Assembly (NCBI RefSeq): GCF_014925405.1
Contig: NZ_AQHJ01000019.1
Location: 74,120 to 138,119 of the forward strand
Direction: 5' to 3'
DNA length: 64,000 nucleotides
DNA from: Pseudoalteromonas ulvae UL12
GTDB taxonomy: Bacteria > Pseudomonadota > Gammaproteobacteria > Enterobacterales > Alteromonadaceae
Shown here: positions 52,840-62,700 of the stretch, in pieces
How positions within the stretch are numbered: the first letter of the stretch is position 1
How the letters are laid out: every line of letters starts with the position of its first letter
Program-made: the position numbers and the translations under genes
The notes under the pieces: generated by a model
What the model was told of the DNA's origin: nothing
Database searches by the model: none
Seen by the model: only the letters and a program-made list of their open reading frames with translations

Positions 52840-52866
52840 AAATGAGGGGGGATAAGTCCCTCATTT
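52840..52866. terminator. Hairpin downstream of the lipoprotein gene
   Basis: AAATGAGGG pairs with CCCTCATTT. On minus it is followed by TCTTCTTCC, a weak U-rich tail. It could end transcription from the lipoprotein/receptor genes before the S10 promoter. Confidence 0.5.
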
Positions 52867-53053
52867 GGTCCTAAGAAAAATCGCCATGCGATTTCAAGTT
52901 ACTGTATTAGTTCGGTTGTTATAATAAAACCGCGAAGTGTCTAGAGGAACATACAAAGTGATAAACGGAATGATAACTTTTAATAGTACATATTAATTGG
53001 GGTATTTATTAGCCTAAATAAAGCCATCAACCCGCTATTGCATAATCCAGATT

Positions 53054-53341
53054 TTAGTTATCTCTTGTAACTCCAGATTTTTGCAGTCGTTGTATTGCCC
53101 GATCAGCTTCTATTTTATCTTTTTTCATTTGCTCCGACGTTCGGCAGACTTTGGTCTTTTTATTGCTGCCTGTCCGTGACATCATTTCACATCGAATACC
53201 CAACTCACTTTCGGTGAGATTTGTGTTCGATGCTAATAAGGCTTCATTTGCATCTTGTTTTTTTCTGAACATATCCTGCGAAGACTCACAACCACTTAAC
53301 AGTAAACCAAAACCGGTAACTAACAGCACTGATAATTTCAT
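53054..53341 (-). CDS. Small lipoprotein, unknown
   Basis: 95 residues with lipobox LSGC. The mature part is charged and helical (MFRKKQDANEALL, QMKKDKIEADRAIQRLQK) with two Cys at about residues 51 and 66. GGAGG precedes the start. It follows the large TonB-dependent receptor by 61 bp in the same direction, with a G/C-run hairpin between, so partial cotranscription is plausible. Confidence 0.65.
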   Translation of the reverse strand: MKLSVLLVTGFGLLLSGCESSQDMFRKKQDANEALLASNTNLTESELGIRCEMMSRTGSNKKTKVCRTSEQMKKDKIEADRAIQRLQKSGVTRDN

Positions 53342-53367
53342 ATTTAAAACCTCCTTTTAAATCAAAT

Positions 53368-53382
53368 GGGGGGTCTCCCCCC
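53368..53382. other. G6/C6 hairpin between receptor and lipoprotein genes
   Basis: GGGGGG-TCT-CCCCCC forms a short, very stable hairpin inside a run of eight C. Followed on plus by CCTTTTT and on minus by ATTTGATTT. May attenuate readthrough into the lipoprotein gene, and the homopolymers are prone to length change. Confidence 0.5.
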
Positions 53383-53402
53383 CCTTTTTAATTAAGTGCA
53401 AA

Positions 53403-56327
53403 TTAGAATCTAACTTGTGCTCTCATATACATGTATCGCCCGACGATGTCGTAGGTGGAAACATCTGTGTTTGCACCAAAGGCTGAGTAAACAAATGGTG
53501 GCTCTTGATCAAATAAGTTATCAACACCAAGTGTGACAGTTAAATGATCAGTTACAGCGTAATTACCCTGTAAATCAACCACGACGTTCGACTCTACAGT
53601 ACGTTCAAATGGTGCAGTCCACCAACCTTGCTCTACCTCTACCACGCTATCGATGTAACGAGTAGTTAAAGTAGCGTCAAAGTCATCAAGTGACCAACCA
53701 ATAGTGAAGTTCGTTTTTAGTTTTGCGAAATGACCATCATGATCCCCTTCAAAACGACCGACATGATCGATTGTTTGAGAAGCTAAGTGCTTGTCATACT
53801 CTAAAAGATATGTCCCATCTAGGCCTAAACGCCAATCACCAAAGCTAGACTCAAATCTGTAACGTAGATCAAAGTCAACACCTGAGGTATCGATTCCACC
53901 CACATTCACAGCATAGTCATCAACCGTTTTAATATTACCTGGTATCGCACTGTCTGATTTAAAGCGGTCAATACGATCACAGTAGTCACCATTATTAAAG
54001 CAACCATCTAAAGTACTTTGTGTACCAACAGTAGATAACGCGTTTGTAAGCTGAATTTCCCAATAATCAACGCTCATTGAGAAGTTTTCAAAAAACTCAG
54101 GCGTATAAACAAAACCCAATGTTAGAACATCTGCAGTTTCTGGCTCAAGTACAACTGAACCACCCCAGTTAACTGCACCACCTGTATTACTCGGTATTTG
54201 CTCAACGCCTCCAGAACTATAACCACTTTGTGGTACGCCTGTTGACACACAGTTAGCCCAGTTTGGTGAGTTTCGGACAGCTTGATAATCAGCTGGGTTA
54301 GAGTAAGTATCTGCATCACAAGGATCTGAAGCTTCAGGGAAACCAATAGCAGATCCACCCACTAAATCGTCAATCGTTGGCGCTCTAAATGCATCAGAAA
54401 CTGTTGCACGCACTAATAAAGACTCGACAGGCATCCATTTGATCCCGATTTTTCCACTCGTATTACTACCAAAGGTATCGTAATCAGAGTATCGGAATGC
54501 GGCATTCACTTCCAACATATGTGCCATTGGTGCTTCATCAAAAATTGGGATGATGACTTCACCGAACACTTCTTCTACGTCATATCCACCTTTTGTTGAT
54601 ACCGCACTACCTGCGGTAGTGATACCACCAAGAATGAGTGTATCAGGCTTGTAATATCCTGACTCTTTGCGTTTTTCATAACCTGCGGCAAAACCAACAG
54701 CACCCGCAGGCAAGTCAAATAAATCACCAGAAACAACAGCCGATAGAACCTCTTGACGATTTTGTCCTAATTCAGTGGTATTGTATGCACCTGAAATGTA
54801 TTGCAGCATATCAGGCGAGATCTCTGAATCTGTGCCAGGCTGACCAAAAATATTCAACGGTACACAGCCATCAATCACTGCGCCATCTGCATTCAAACAG
54901 ACCATTTGAGAACCATTGGCTTCAACAAGAGGATTCCCATTAGCATCAGTTATCAAAGCGCCGTTTTCATCTAACCAACCAGTAGGACCAACAGCTTCAG
55001 CCACTCTGTCTAAATTAAAATAACCTTCGGCACGCTCTACCGAATCACTTTGCCCATAGTTATACGATATTTCCCAATCCCAGCCATTATCAAAGACACC
55101 ATTAAAACCAACTACAGTTCTAAAGGTTTTATAATCACGGAAGTTTGCGCGACCACCCGTCTCTAACATACGACGACGCCAATCATTTAATGTGTAAGAA
55201 TTACCATCAGCATCTTTTGGGCCTTGCGTACGGTTATAGTAGTTATCAGGTGAATAGGGTGCTGCTGTCTGGAAAAAAGCCAGTGGAGCTAAAGGCTCTG
55301 GAGCTATAAGTCGATCACCATTTGTCTGAACATAACTTGCTTCAGCAAAAGAGTTAACCTCTCCTAAAAAGCCAAACTCGCCTAATAAGTAGTTAGCGAA
55401 TACATTTGCATATTTGCGAGAACTAGGCGTTTGAAGGTAATTAACAGGATTATAATTGAAAGCATCTGTTGCGCCACTGTAATCGCGCCACGAACCAAAC
55501 TCAGGACCTCGGGTAACATTGGTATCAGCATTCGGAGCTTCTGGGTTATTAGCTGAGCCTGGAGCACCATCTACATGGGCCCATGGTGGAGCCGACGATC
55601 CACCTTGTTGAGTTGAACCATCAGGATAAGCGCGTAATTCGTATTCAGAAAAACTTCTATCACCTTGGAAAGCATCACCTTGATCATTATACCCTAATGC
55701 AAACACAACATTACCGCGATCACTCGATGCACCAAAGGTGAAGTCTATACCTTTTGATTTCGCATCACTTTCACCACTTTGCCCAGCATTAACTTTAACT
55801 TCAAAGCCTTCCATATCAGTATGGGTAATGATATTAACCACACCAGCAATAGCATCAGAACCATAAGTGGCAGATGCACCATCTTTTAATACTTCAACAC
55901 GTTTAACAATCGAAGTTGGAATAGTATTCAAATCAACAGATGCATTGGCTCCACTACCACCAGCAACAACTCGGCGACCGTTAATGAGAACTAAAGTTCG
56001 TTCATCACCAATACCTCGTAGTGAGAATCGGGTACTTGAGTCTCCACCATTATTTGTTTGTGTGTTTACAGCTGCACCGGCAGACGAGGTGAGGTTCTGT
56101 AATAAATCGCCGACATTATTGACACTCATTTTACTAATAGCTGCCGCATCTATGGTTGTTACTGGGTTTGCACCTTCCATATCCGTTCGCTTTATGCGAG
56201 ATCCTGTTACTTGAATTCGCTCTACTGCATCGACACCTTCCTCAGCAGCATGAACATTAAAGCCTATGCCAGCAAACAACGCTGAGCCAATTGCTAGATG
56301 TAACGTTGATAACTTTAAGTTAAACAT
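53403..56327 (-). CDS. Large TonB-dependent receptor
   Basis: 974 residues: signal peptide ending NVHA, TonB-box-like ERIQVTGSRIKRTDMEGANPV, plug domain (about 50-170, with STRFSLRGIGDERTLVLINGRRV and GSDAIAGVVNI), then a long beta-barrel ending with Phe (MYMRAQVRF). The SRIKR-type N-terminus is characteristic of the expanded receptor family of Alteromonadales, Xanthomonadales and Caulobacter, many of which import oligosaccharides or peptides. The substrate is unknown and no enzyme genes sit next to it. Divergent from the LytTR regulator. Confidence 0.88.
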   Translation of the reverse strand: MFNLKLSTLHLAIGSALFAGIGFNVHAAEEGVDAVERIQVTGSRIKRTDMEGANPVTTIDAAAISKMSVNNVGDLLQNLTSSAGAAVNTQTNNGGDSSTRFSLRGIGDERTLVLINGRRVVAGGSGANASVDLNTIPTSIVKRVEVLKDGASATYGSDAIAGVVNIITHTDMEGFEVKVNAGQSGESDAKSKGIDFTFGASSDRGNVVFALGYNDQGDAFQGDRSFSEYELRAYPDGSTQQGGSSAPPWAHVDGAPGSANNPEAPNADTNVTRGPEFGSWRDYSGATDAFNYNPVNYLQTPSSRKYANVFANYLLGEFGFLGEVNSFAEASYVQTNGDRLIAPEPLAPLAFFQTAAPYSPDNYYNRTQGPKDADGNSYTLNDWRRRMLETGGRANFRDYKTFRTVVGFNGVFDNGWDWEISYNYGQSDSVERAEGYFNLDRVAEAVGPTGWLDENGALITDANGNPLVEANGSQMVCLNADGAVIDGCVPLNIFGQPGTDSEISPDMLQYISGAYNTTELGQNRQEVLSAVVSGDLFDLPAGAVGFAAGYEKRKESGYYKPDTLILGGITTAGSAVSTKGGYDVEEVFGEVIIPIFDEAPMAHMLEVNAAFRYSDYDTFGSNTSGKIGIKWMPVESLLVRATVSDAFRAPTIDDLVGGSAIGFPEASDPCDADTYSNPADYQAVRNSPNWANCVSTGVPQSGYSSGGVEQIPSNTGGAVNWGGSVVLEPETADVLTLGFVYTPEFFENFSMSVDYWEIQLTNALSTVGTQSTLDGCFNNGDYCDRIDRFKSDSAIPGNIKTVDDYAVNVGGIDTSGVDFDLRYRFESSFGDWRLGLDGTYLLEYDKHLASQTIDHVGRFEGDHDGHFAKLKTNFTIGWSLDDFDATLTTRYIDSVVEVEQGWWTAPFERTVESNVVVDLQGNYAVTDHLTVTLGVDNLFDQEPPFVYSAFGANTDVSTYDIVGRYMYMRAQVRF

Positions 56328-56661
56328 TTATTTCTCCCTGGATTATTATTTTTAACAATTTTTACAAATTGTCGCGACTGACAAACTAATCACAGAGTTC
56401 AATTGTTTCTATCGATAATACGCAAAAGGAGTCGTTTGAATGCCCAAAGGTTGGTTATATGGGATCAGCAATAAAAATGTAAGATTAATACCTTTAACTA
56501 TTAACAAACCATTAAAAACATAGGGTTAGTGAATAAGTAACCACTTGCATTTTGTTACAATCGTTTACTTTATAGGTTCGAAATTTAGTTTATCTTAGCA
56601 ACATGAATGTTATATTTTTCTGCTCTGAGTAGAAGCAACAACTCATCTTAAAGGAATAAAT
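56328..56661. other. Divergent control region, receptor / LytTR regulator
   Basis: 334 bp, A/T-rich. It must hold promoters for both genes. AAAGGA lies before the regulator start. I see no convincing known operator. Confidence 0.45.
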
Positions 56662-57426
56662 ATGAAAAAATTCAGTGTAGTAATAGCCGAACCCTCAGAG
56701 TCTATTCGTCGGCAATTGCAAGAATTACTCAAGTCACATCCTCGTTTTGAAGCGCTAACCCTTGCTTTTGATCTTCAAGAGGCCAAAGACATTTGTGATT
56801 CAATGCAGGCTGACGTGCTTTTTATCAGTAAAAACATGCTACAACAATCAACACTAGCCAATACTCAGGCTAATTTGCCCTTTCATACTTTGACTGTGTG
56901 TATGTCAGATTCTATTGATTATGCAGCACAAGCATTTGAGCATGATGCGATTGACTATTTGGTTCACCCGATAAGCCCTGAGCGCTTTAATAAATGTATT
57001 TCAAAGTTATCCGCAAGACTTGGTACGTTTAACTTGGAACCCTTACAACAAATGCAAGGCTTGATTAAAACGATGCAATTTGCTACTCAAGCAAAAAAAG
57101 TTGATCCTTTGATTATTAAAGAATCTGGCCGGATTCGAATTGTCGAACATGACAGCATTATGTGGGTAGGCGGTGCGGGTAACTACGTAGAGTTGCACCT
57201 TATCGATGAAGACCGACCCATTCTCTATCGCGAAACACTGACAGAAATGGCTAACAAACTAGCCGACTTTGGTTTTGTTCGAATCCATCGTTCAATCATC
57301 GTTAAAAAGCACTTCATTAGTGAGTTAAAGCCGACAGAAAATGGGGATTATCTCGTCACACTTAAGAATGGTACACCGTTAAACTTTTCAAGACGTTACA
57401 AACAAACAATGTCTGAAATATTTTGA
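56662..57426 (+). CDS. LytTR-type regulator with degenerate receiver domain
   Basis: 254 residues. The N-terminal 120 residues follow the receiver layout (FSVVIAEPSESIRRQLQELL, ADVLFISKNM, TVCMSDSIDYAAQAFEHDAIDYLVHPISPERF). The acidic pair is replaced (AEPSE), the phosphoacceptor Asp position reads Ser (FISKN) and the Lys before Pro is His (VHPIS). The C-terminal LytTR DNA-binding domain (about 148-254) has the family features GRIRIVEHDSIMWVGGAGNYVELH and FVRIHRSIIVKKHFI. It likely works without phosphorylation. Its target may be the divergent receptor gene. Confidence 0.85.
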   Translation: MKKFSVVIAEPSESIRRQLQELLKSHPRFEALTLAFDLQEAKDICDSMQADVLFISKNMLQQSTLANTQANLPFHTLTVCMSDSIDYAAQAFEHDAIDYLVHPISPERFNKCISKLSARLGTFNLEPLQQMQGLIKTMQFATQAKKVDPLIIKESGRIRIVEHDSIMWVGGAGNYVELHLIDEDRPILYRETLTEMANKLADFGFVRIHRSIIVKKHFISELKPTENGDYLVTLKNGTPLNFSRRYKQTMSEIF

Positions 57427-57601
57427 ACTGAGCCCACAACCTAGCAAAGGCTCCCATTTTATCGGGTGAAAATCACATTAGCCTTTTAAGGTATTGAAAT
57501 ACCAGCACAACGATATGAGTCATTCCATTGGATGAATATTTGCTTCGCACCCCTCGTTGCTTATGAGTTGCTCTGAAATAAACCTTATTCCATCGAAATT
57601 A

Positions 57602-57630
57602 TTGACTTATCGCATTGTAAAATCGACTAT
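57602..57630 (+). promoter_or_regulatory. Promoter of the Cys-containing lipoprotein gene
   Basis: TTGACT (57602-57607) and GACTAT (57625-57630) with a 17-bp spacer, 56 bp before the start codon. Confidence 0.5.
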
Positions 57631-57686
57631 ATTCCCTGTGAAACGTGCTATTTTGATGGCTGTTAACTGAAACTAGGAGGTTTTTT

Positions 57687-58085
57687 ATGATTAGATTGAA
57701 TGTGATGGTGTTTTTTATGCTTGTTTTTATCAGTGCCTGTTCATTAACAACGCCTCAAACAGTTGATTCTCAAGTGTCACAGACCATCACTGATGCAGAA
57801 TTAAAACTAAACAAGCTCATTGAAAACAAAACATGTGATGGCAGCTTCCAATGCAAAGTACTCCCTGTTGGGCAACAACCTTGCGGTGAACCAAGTCGCT
57901 ATGTCGTCTATTCAAACAAACATGCCTCTACTGAACAAGCTGAACGCATGGCTGCAGACGTGACTGAATTCGAGAAAATTTATAACCAACAAGCGCCTGC
58001 ATTGGCTGGATGCCAGAGTATTTCAATTCCACAAGCACTGTGCTTAGAAAACACATGCCAAGTGTACAAACTCAATACGCAATAG
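57687..58085 (+). CDS. Cys-rich lipoprotein, unknown
   Basis: 132 residues with lipobox ISAC. The mature part has six further Cys (in KTCDGSFQCKVL, QPCGEP, AGCQS and LCLENTCQVY), probably forming disulfides. AGGAGG lies 6 bp before the ATG. Not recognised. Confidence 0.7.
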   Translation: MIRLNVMVFFMLVFISACSLTTPQTVDSQVSQTITDAELKLNKLIENKTCDGSFQCKVLPVGQQPCGEPSRYVVYSNKHASTEQAERMAADVTEFEKIYNQQAPALAGCQSISIPQALCLENTCQVYKLNTQ

Positions 58086-58086
58086 T

Positions 58087-58110
58087 GGCAAGGCTCAACA
58101 GAGCCTCGCC
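58087..58110. terminator. Hairpin between convergent genes
   Basis: GGCAAGGCTC and GAGCCTCGCC form a stem with one mismatch. No clear T run, so termination strength is uncertain. Confidence 0.45.
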
Positions 58111-58128
58111 AATAAAAATACAAATTGG

Positions 58129-59607
58129 TTATTCGAGTTCGACCCGTATTTTGTTTTTGACACCTCTTTTTAAAATCACATCGCCAGAGGCAAAAAATTT
58201 ATCCATCGCCGCAAACTTTAAGTAATACCGGCCACTGTTTACTGGCTCTGTCACCCCATTTTTTAAAAAGTCAGGTCGTTGATGAAGTTCGCCATTGCTC
58301 TGTACTTTAAATATGCTGCCAGTTGCTTGTTTAAGCTCAGATCCTGACTCTTGATGTTGAGCAATCACCTCTATTTCAGTCATACCTGAGCCGCTAGGCT
58401 CGTGCTCAATTGACAAATGACCGAAATCGTTAGGCGCACGGTACGCTTCATACAAAAATTCATCTGCCATGTCAGTGTTAGTTGCAACCCCGGCAAATGC
58501 ATTCGCTATCATGCCAAAGCCACTTTGAATCGAGTTATTCAAACAACCTGAATCTGCGAGGGCCCCATTTGTTTCATCATCAATCGTTCCAGTCACTTCT
58601 ATGCTCGCGTCCTTTTGAAAACGCTCTAAAGCACGAATTGTATTCGGTGTTAATACTCCTTCGGACTCTTGATCAGATAAATAACCTAAACAATTAAGCT
58701 GTGCCTGAGCCATCGAGATTTTTACTTTGTCAAAAGGGTTCGCGAGCGACCCCATTGATGATTGCTCATGCTCACTCGTGCTTTTTCCATCGAGCTTGGC
58801 AACGTTTTTCTGATGTTTGATAGGTGCAGGAGCTGTCGCACCCGCTAACAGTGTGTTGTTCTGATCGTATCGGTAATATACATCTGGGATTTTAGTTAAG
58901 GTGTATTCAACCGCTTTTTGTATTACTTCCCGCAATGCCTTTTCTTTTGGTGTGTTCGACCAAGCGCTCAGCCCGCCACCAACAATTGAACTGCCAAAAT
59001 TGGTCGCGGCCGCTGTTAAGTCAAAGTCTTTGCTGCCACCTTCAACCGTCGTTGCAGCTAAAATACGTGACGTTCGTGTATCTATCAGTCGTAAATCGAT
59101 AGCCATATGGGTATTGGAGAAACCAGCTGAAACAGATTTCATCATATCACCCATGAAGCCTCCACCACCTAAGCTCGCTCCTGACGCATTATCATCAAAC
59201 TCTGTGACAGAAGCGATAATCACAATTTCCGCTCCTTCTATCTCACCAAAAGCAGCGCCACTTTGACGACTGACTCGCCCAGCTGTCACTAAATCCTGTT
59301 CAGATAAGACAGCATCAAGCGCCTGTCGCTCTAAAACAATAAAACGGTTCGTACCAACCAGTGCTGTAGTCAGTTGGTCAGACATACCATTACCAATCTC
59401 TTTAGACCACCAATGACTGTTATTTGATTGATCAGTGAAACGAGCAACTGCAATACGTGCTTTGGCACCATTATACGCTTGCTGTTGAACCTGATTGACG
59501 TTAGGAGTTTGCTGATTAGAACTCACTTGAGTTGTAGTACTTTGACACGCCAGAAGGCTCGATATCACCGAGGTAAGAATGAGTGGACGAACATAATGTT
59601 TTAACAC
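58129..59607 (-). CDS. CsgG-like lipoprotein with peptidoglycan-binding-like domain
   Basis: About 492 residues. I chose the GTG at 59607 because AAGGA lies 6 bp upstream and a clean lipoprotein signal follows (ILTSVISSLLAC). CsgG/HfaB-like domain at about 45-255: KARIAVARFTDQS, GMSDQLTTALVGTNRFIVLERQALDAVLSEQDL, AEIVIIASVTEF, MAIDLRLIDTRTSRILAATTVEG. A PG-binding-1-like repeat lies at about 315-380 (AQAQLNCLGYLSDQESEGVLTPNTIRALERFQ). CsgG proteins form outer-membrane secretion pores. No curli genes are adjacent, so the cargo is unknown. Confidence 0.8.
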   Translation of the reverse strand: MLKHYVRPLILTSVISSLLACQSTTTQVSSNQQTPNVNQVQQQAYNGAKARIAVARFTDQSNNSHWWSKEIGNGMSDQLTTALVGTNRFIVLERQALDAVLSEQDLVTAGRVSRQSGAAFGEIEGAEIVIIASVTEFDDNASGASLGGGGFMGDMMKSVSAGFSNTHMAIDLRLIDTRTSRILAATTVEGGSKDFDLTAAATNFGSSIVGGGLSAWSNTPKEKALREVIQKAVEYTLTKIPDVYYRYDQNNTLLAGATAPAPIKHQKNVAKLDGKSTSEHEQSSMGSLANPFDKVKISMAQAQLNCLGYLSDQESEGVLTPNTIRALERFQKDASIEVTGTIDDETNGALADSGCLNNSIQSGFGMIANAFAGVATNTDMADEFLYEAYRAPNDFGHLSIEHEPSGSGMTEIEVIAQHQESGSELKQATGSIFKVQSNGELHQRPDFLKNGVTEPVNSGRYYLKFAAMDKFFASGDVILKRGVKNKIRVELE

Positions 59608-59770
59608 AACAATTCCTTTTAAAATGTAAATATAAGTGCTGAATAGGCTATGAGCATAGCGCCAGTTATCGCTATGCACTCTGCCATCATATAAACATTT
59701 AAATTAATAAAATCAATGCATTAAAAATAGTACAAATACGAAATTCATTTGTACTGAAACGAAAATTCAT

Positions 59771-62700
59771 TTAAAGGTTGAGCGTTTCTTTATGTCTGTA
59801 CTGTTTAGGCGAAAGACCTGTGGCAGCTTTAAAGCAACGGGCAAAATAACTTTGTGAATTAAACCCACACAGCTCTGAAATGACCCCAATCGAATGACTC
59901 GACTCCGTTAGTAACAGCTTGGCCTGGTTCAAACGATAATCCCGTACATAATCCATCGGACTCAAATTAAATAATGCACGCGTTTTATTTTGCAGCGTTC
60001 GTTCTGTCGTGCAAAGCGCGTGCGCTAACTCTTCCAAAGACATGCTTGTATTGCGATATAAATTAGCCAAAGCAGTATTGAGCTGATTCACAAATTCATG
60101 ATCTCTGTGCGAAAGCGCACTAGAGGCTTGATGGCTATTGTGATTATTTGATTCTAAAAATGGCTCAAACGCATTGCGGTTTCGCGTTAACAGCTGCCTT
60201 ATACTCAGTAAATTATTTATTCGACTTAAAAGCTCTGCTTCATTAAAAGGTTTGGCTAAAAATTCATCCGCCAATAAATCAAACCCTTTTAAGCGCATAT
60301 CTTCAGTATGATAGGCCGTTAATATTAATACGGGTATATGACAAGTATCTAAGTCTTCTCGTAAACGCGATAACAATTCAAAACCCGATAGAATAGGCAT
60401 CATGACATCACTTATAATTAAATCGGGCTGCAAAGCTCTAGCCTGCTCCAGACCAACTTCACCATTGATTGCACTAAAGCATTGATAATAAGGCTGTAAA
60501 AACGTTTCTAAATAGGCTCTCAGATCGGCATTGTCTTCAACGATTAATATTTTGAATGCGCTGGTGTCTTTTATAATCATTTGAGGCGGTGCTGACGGAG
60601 CGATTTTTGGTTGCTCACAAGATCCATACTGATAGTCTTGTATCGGCAAGCTTACCGTAAACTCTGAGCCTAAATTTGGGGTGCTTGTCACCGACATCAC
60701 CCCTTGGTGTTGCTGCACAATATCTTGTACAATTGCTAACCCTAAGCCATGCCCCTCAAGTTCATTTGTTCGTCGACCGCGTTTATATTGATCGAAAATA
60801 GCCTCTAATTCATCAACATCGATTCCAATACCTGTATCTTTAACCCGCAAACAACAGCGATCTCCCATTACATCTAGCGACAACTCAACTTGCCCATGCT
60901 CGGGAGTAAATTTTATAGCATTGTAGAGTAAATTAGACATAATCTGATCTGCAGCATCGACCTGCATTAATGTGTTACACACCCCGAGTCCGTTTAATTG
61001 ACCAGTGAGTGAAATACTCTTCTGTGCAGCCAATAATTTAAACCCTTCAATATAGAGCTGACTCAATGCACACAAATCAACCGTTACAACGGGCTTAGTG
61101 TCATCATTAATATTTCTGGTCTGCAAAATATCATTGACCAGCCCAAGTAATCTATCGGCATTGCGGCGCATCATAGCCAAAGAATGCACCATTAAAGGGT
61201 CTGAATTACTAACTATTAAACGCTCGATTGGGCCAGATATCATAGTTAGAGGTGTTTTAAATTCATGAGAAATAGTCGCTAATAAATTATCCTTCGCGGT
61301 GATCATCGCCTGACTATGAATTTTCTCTTGTTCAGCTATCCGTCGGTGGTAAATAAGCCATACACCATACGCAATTACACTTAAACTCAACAAGATATAG
61401 CTCGTTAAGGCCCACCAAGATAACCAAGGTGCTGGCGTAACTGTAATATCTAGGGTTTTGATCGGTCCCCACTCACCATGGGCAAATCGAGCTTTCACTT
61501 CAAATTGGTAAGTGCCTGACGATAGATTGGTATAAGTAGCGACACGCTGTTGTGAAGAAGCATTTAACCATACGCGGTCAAAACCAACTAGGCGATAAGC
61601 ATAGTCGATGGGTTCAGGCATTAATGAATCAGAAGAAGTAAATTCCAATGCAAATAAGTTATGTTGATAATCTAAGTACAGATGAGGTAAAAAATTAATG
61701 TGCTGACTGAGGTTAAAACCAGAACCAGACTCTTTATCTTGAACACGCACAGGTTGATTCAATAACAGCAACTCTTTCAATGATACTCTTGGGGGAGAAA
61801 GCGTTGATGCCAGCTCTTTTGGATCAAAGTAATTAAAGCCATTCACACCACCAAAATACAGCTCTCCTTGCTTTCCTTGATGTGATGCCCCAAGGATGAA
61901 TGAACGCCCTTGTAAACCAACTTCAGGTTTAACATGAGTGATCGCCTGAGTCGATTTGTTAAGCTTCATTAGCCCATTATTAGTACTAATCCATAAATAG
62001 CCGAGTTGATCTTCCTCAATGGCAAATATATTTTCATCAACTAGCCCGTCACTTTGAGTAAATTGCACCACCTCATTTGTTTGTGGATCTAAGCGATTCA
62101 AGCCTTGCATAGTCCCAACCCAAATATAGCCTTGTAAATCTTGGTGCAACGCAGTAACCATATTGGCTGTTAGCTGGCCGCTTTCTTGCCTAAAATGAGT
62201 AAACCCCCTCCGGTCATCATTCAAAAGGTTTAAACCCAATCGCGTACCGACCCATACACGCTCTTTATTATCCTGAAGAACAGAAAATACAACATTATCA
62301 GATAAACTATCTGCATCATTCGGGTCATATTTAAAATGTTGGCTAGTGAAAATTTGAGTATTAAATAAACTCAACCCTTTATTACTGCCAAGCCATAATG
62401 AATCATCCGTGGCAGCAGCAATAGCATAAATACGGTCAGAGATAAGACTCTCAGAATCATTTTTATGATGCTTAAACTGAGTAAAATCATCCGTTTTCGA
62501 GGAGTATTGCAATAATCCCCCTCCATATGTACCTAACCACACACCGTGAGTTTTGGAAGAAAAAAGCGCAAAGACATTATTAACAGCTAAACTGCGCGGG
62601 TGTTCTTTATCATGGTAATAACGTTTGAATTCAATACTATTTAACTCTCGTCTATTTACCCCTTCTCGTGTTGCAACCCAAAGTTGCCCTTGAGTGTCTT

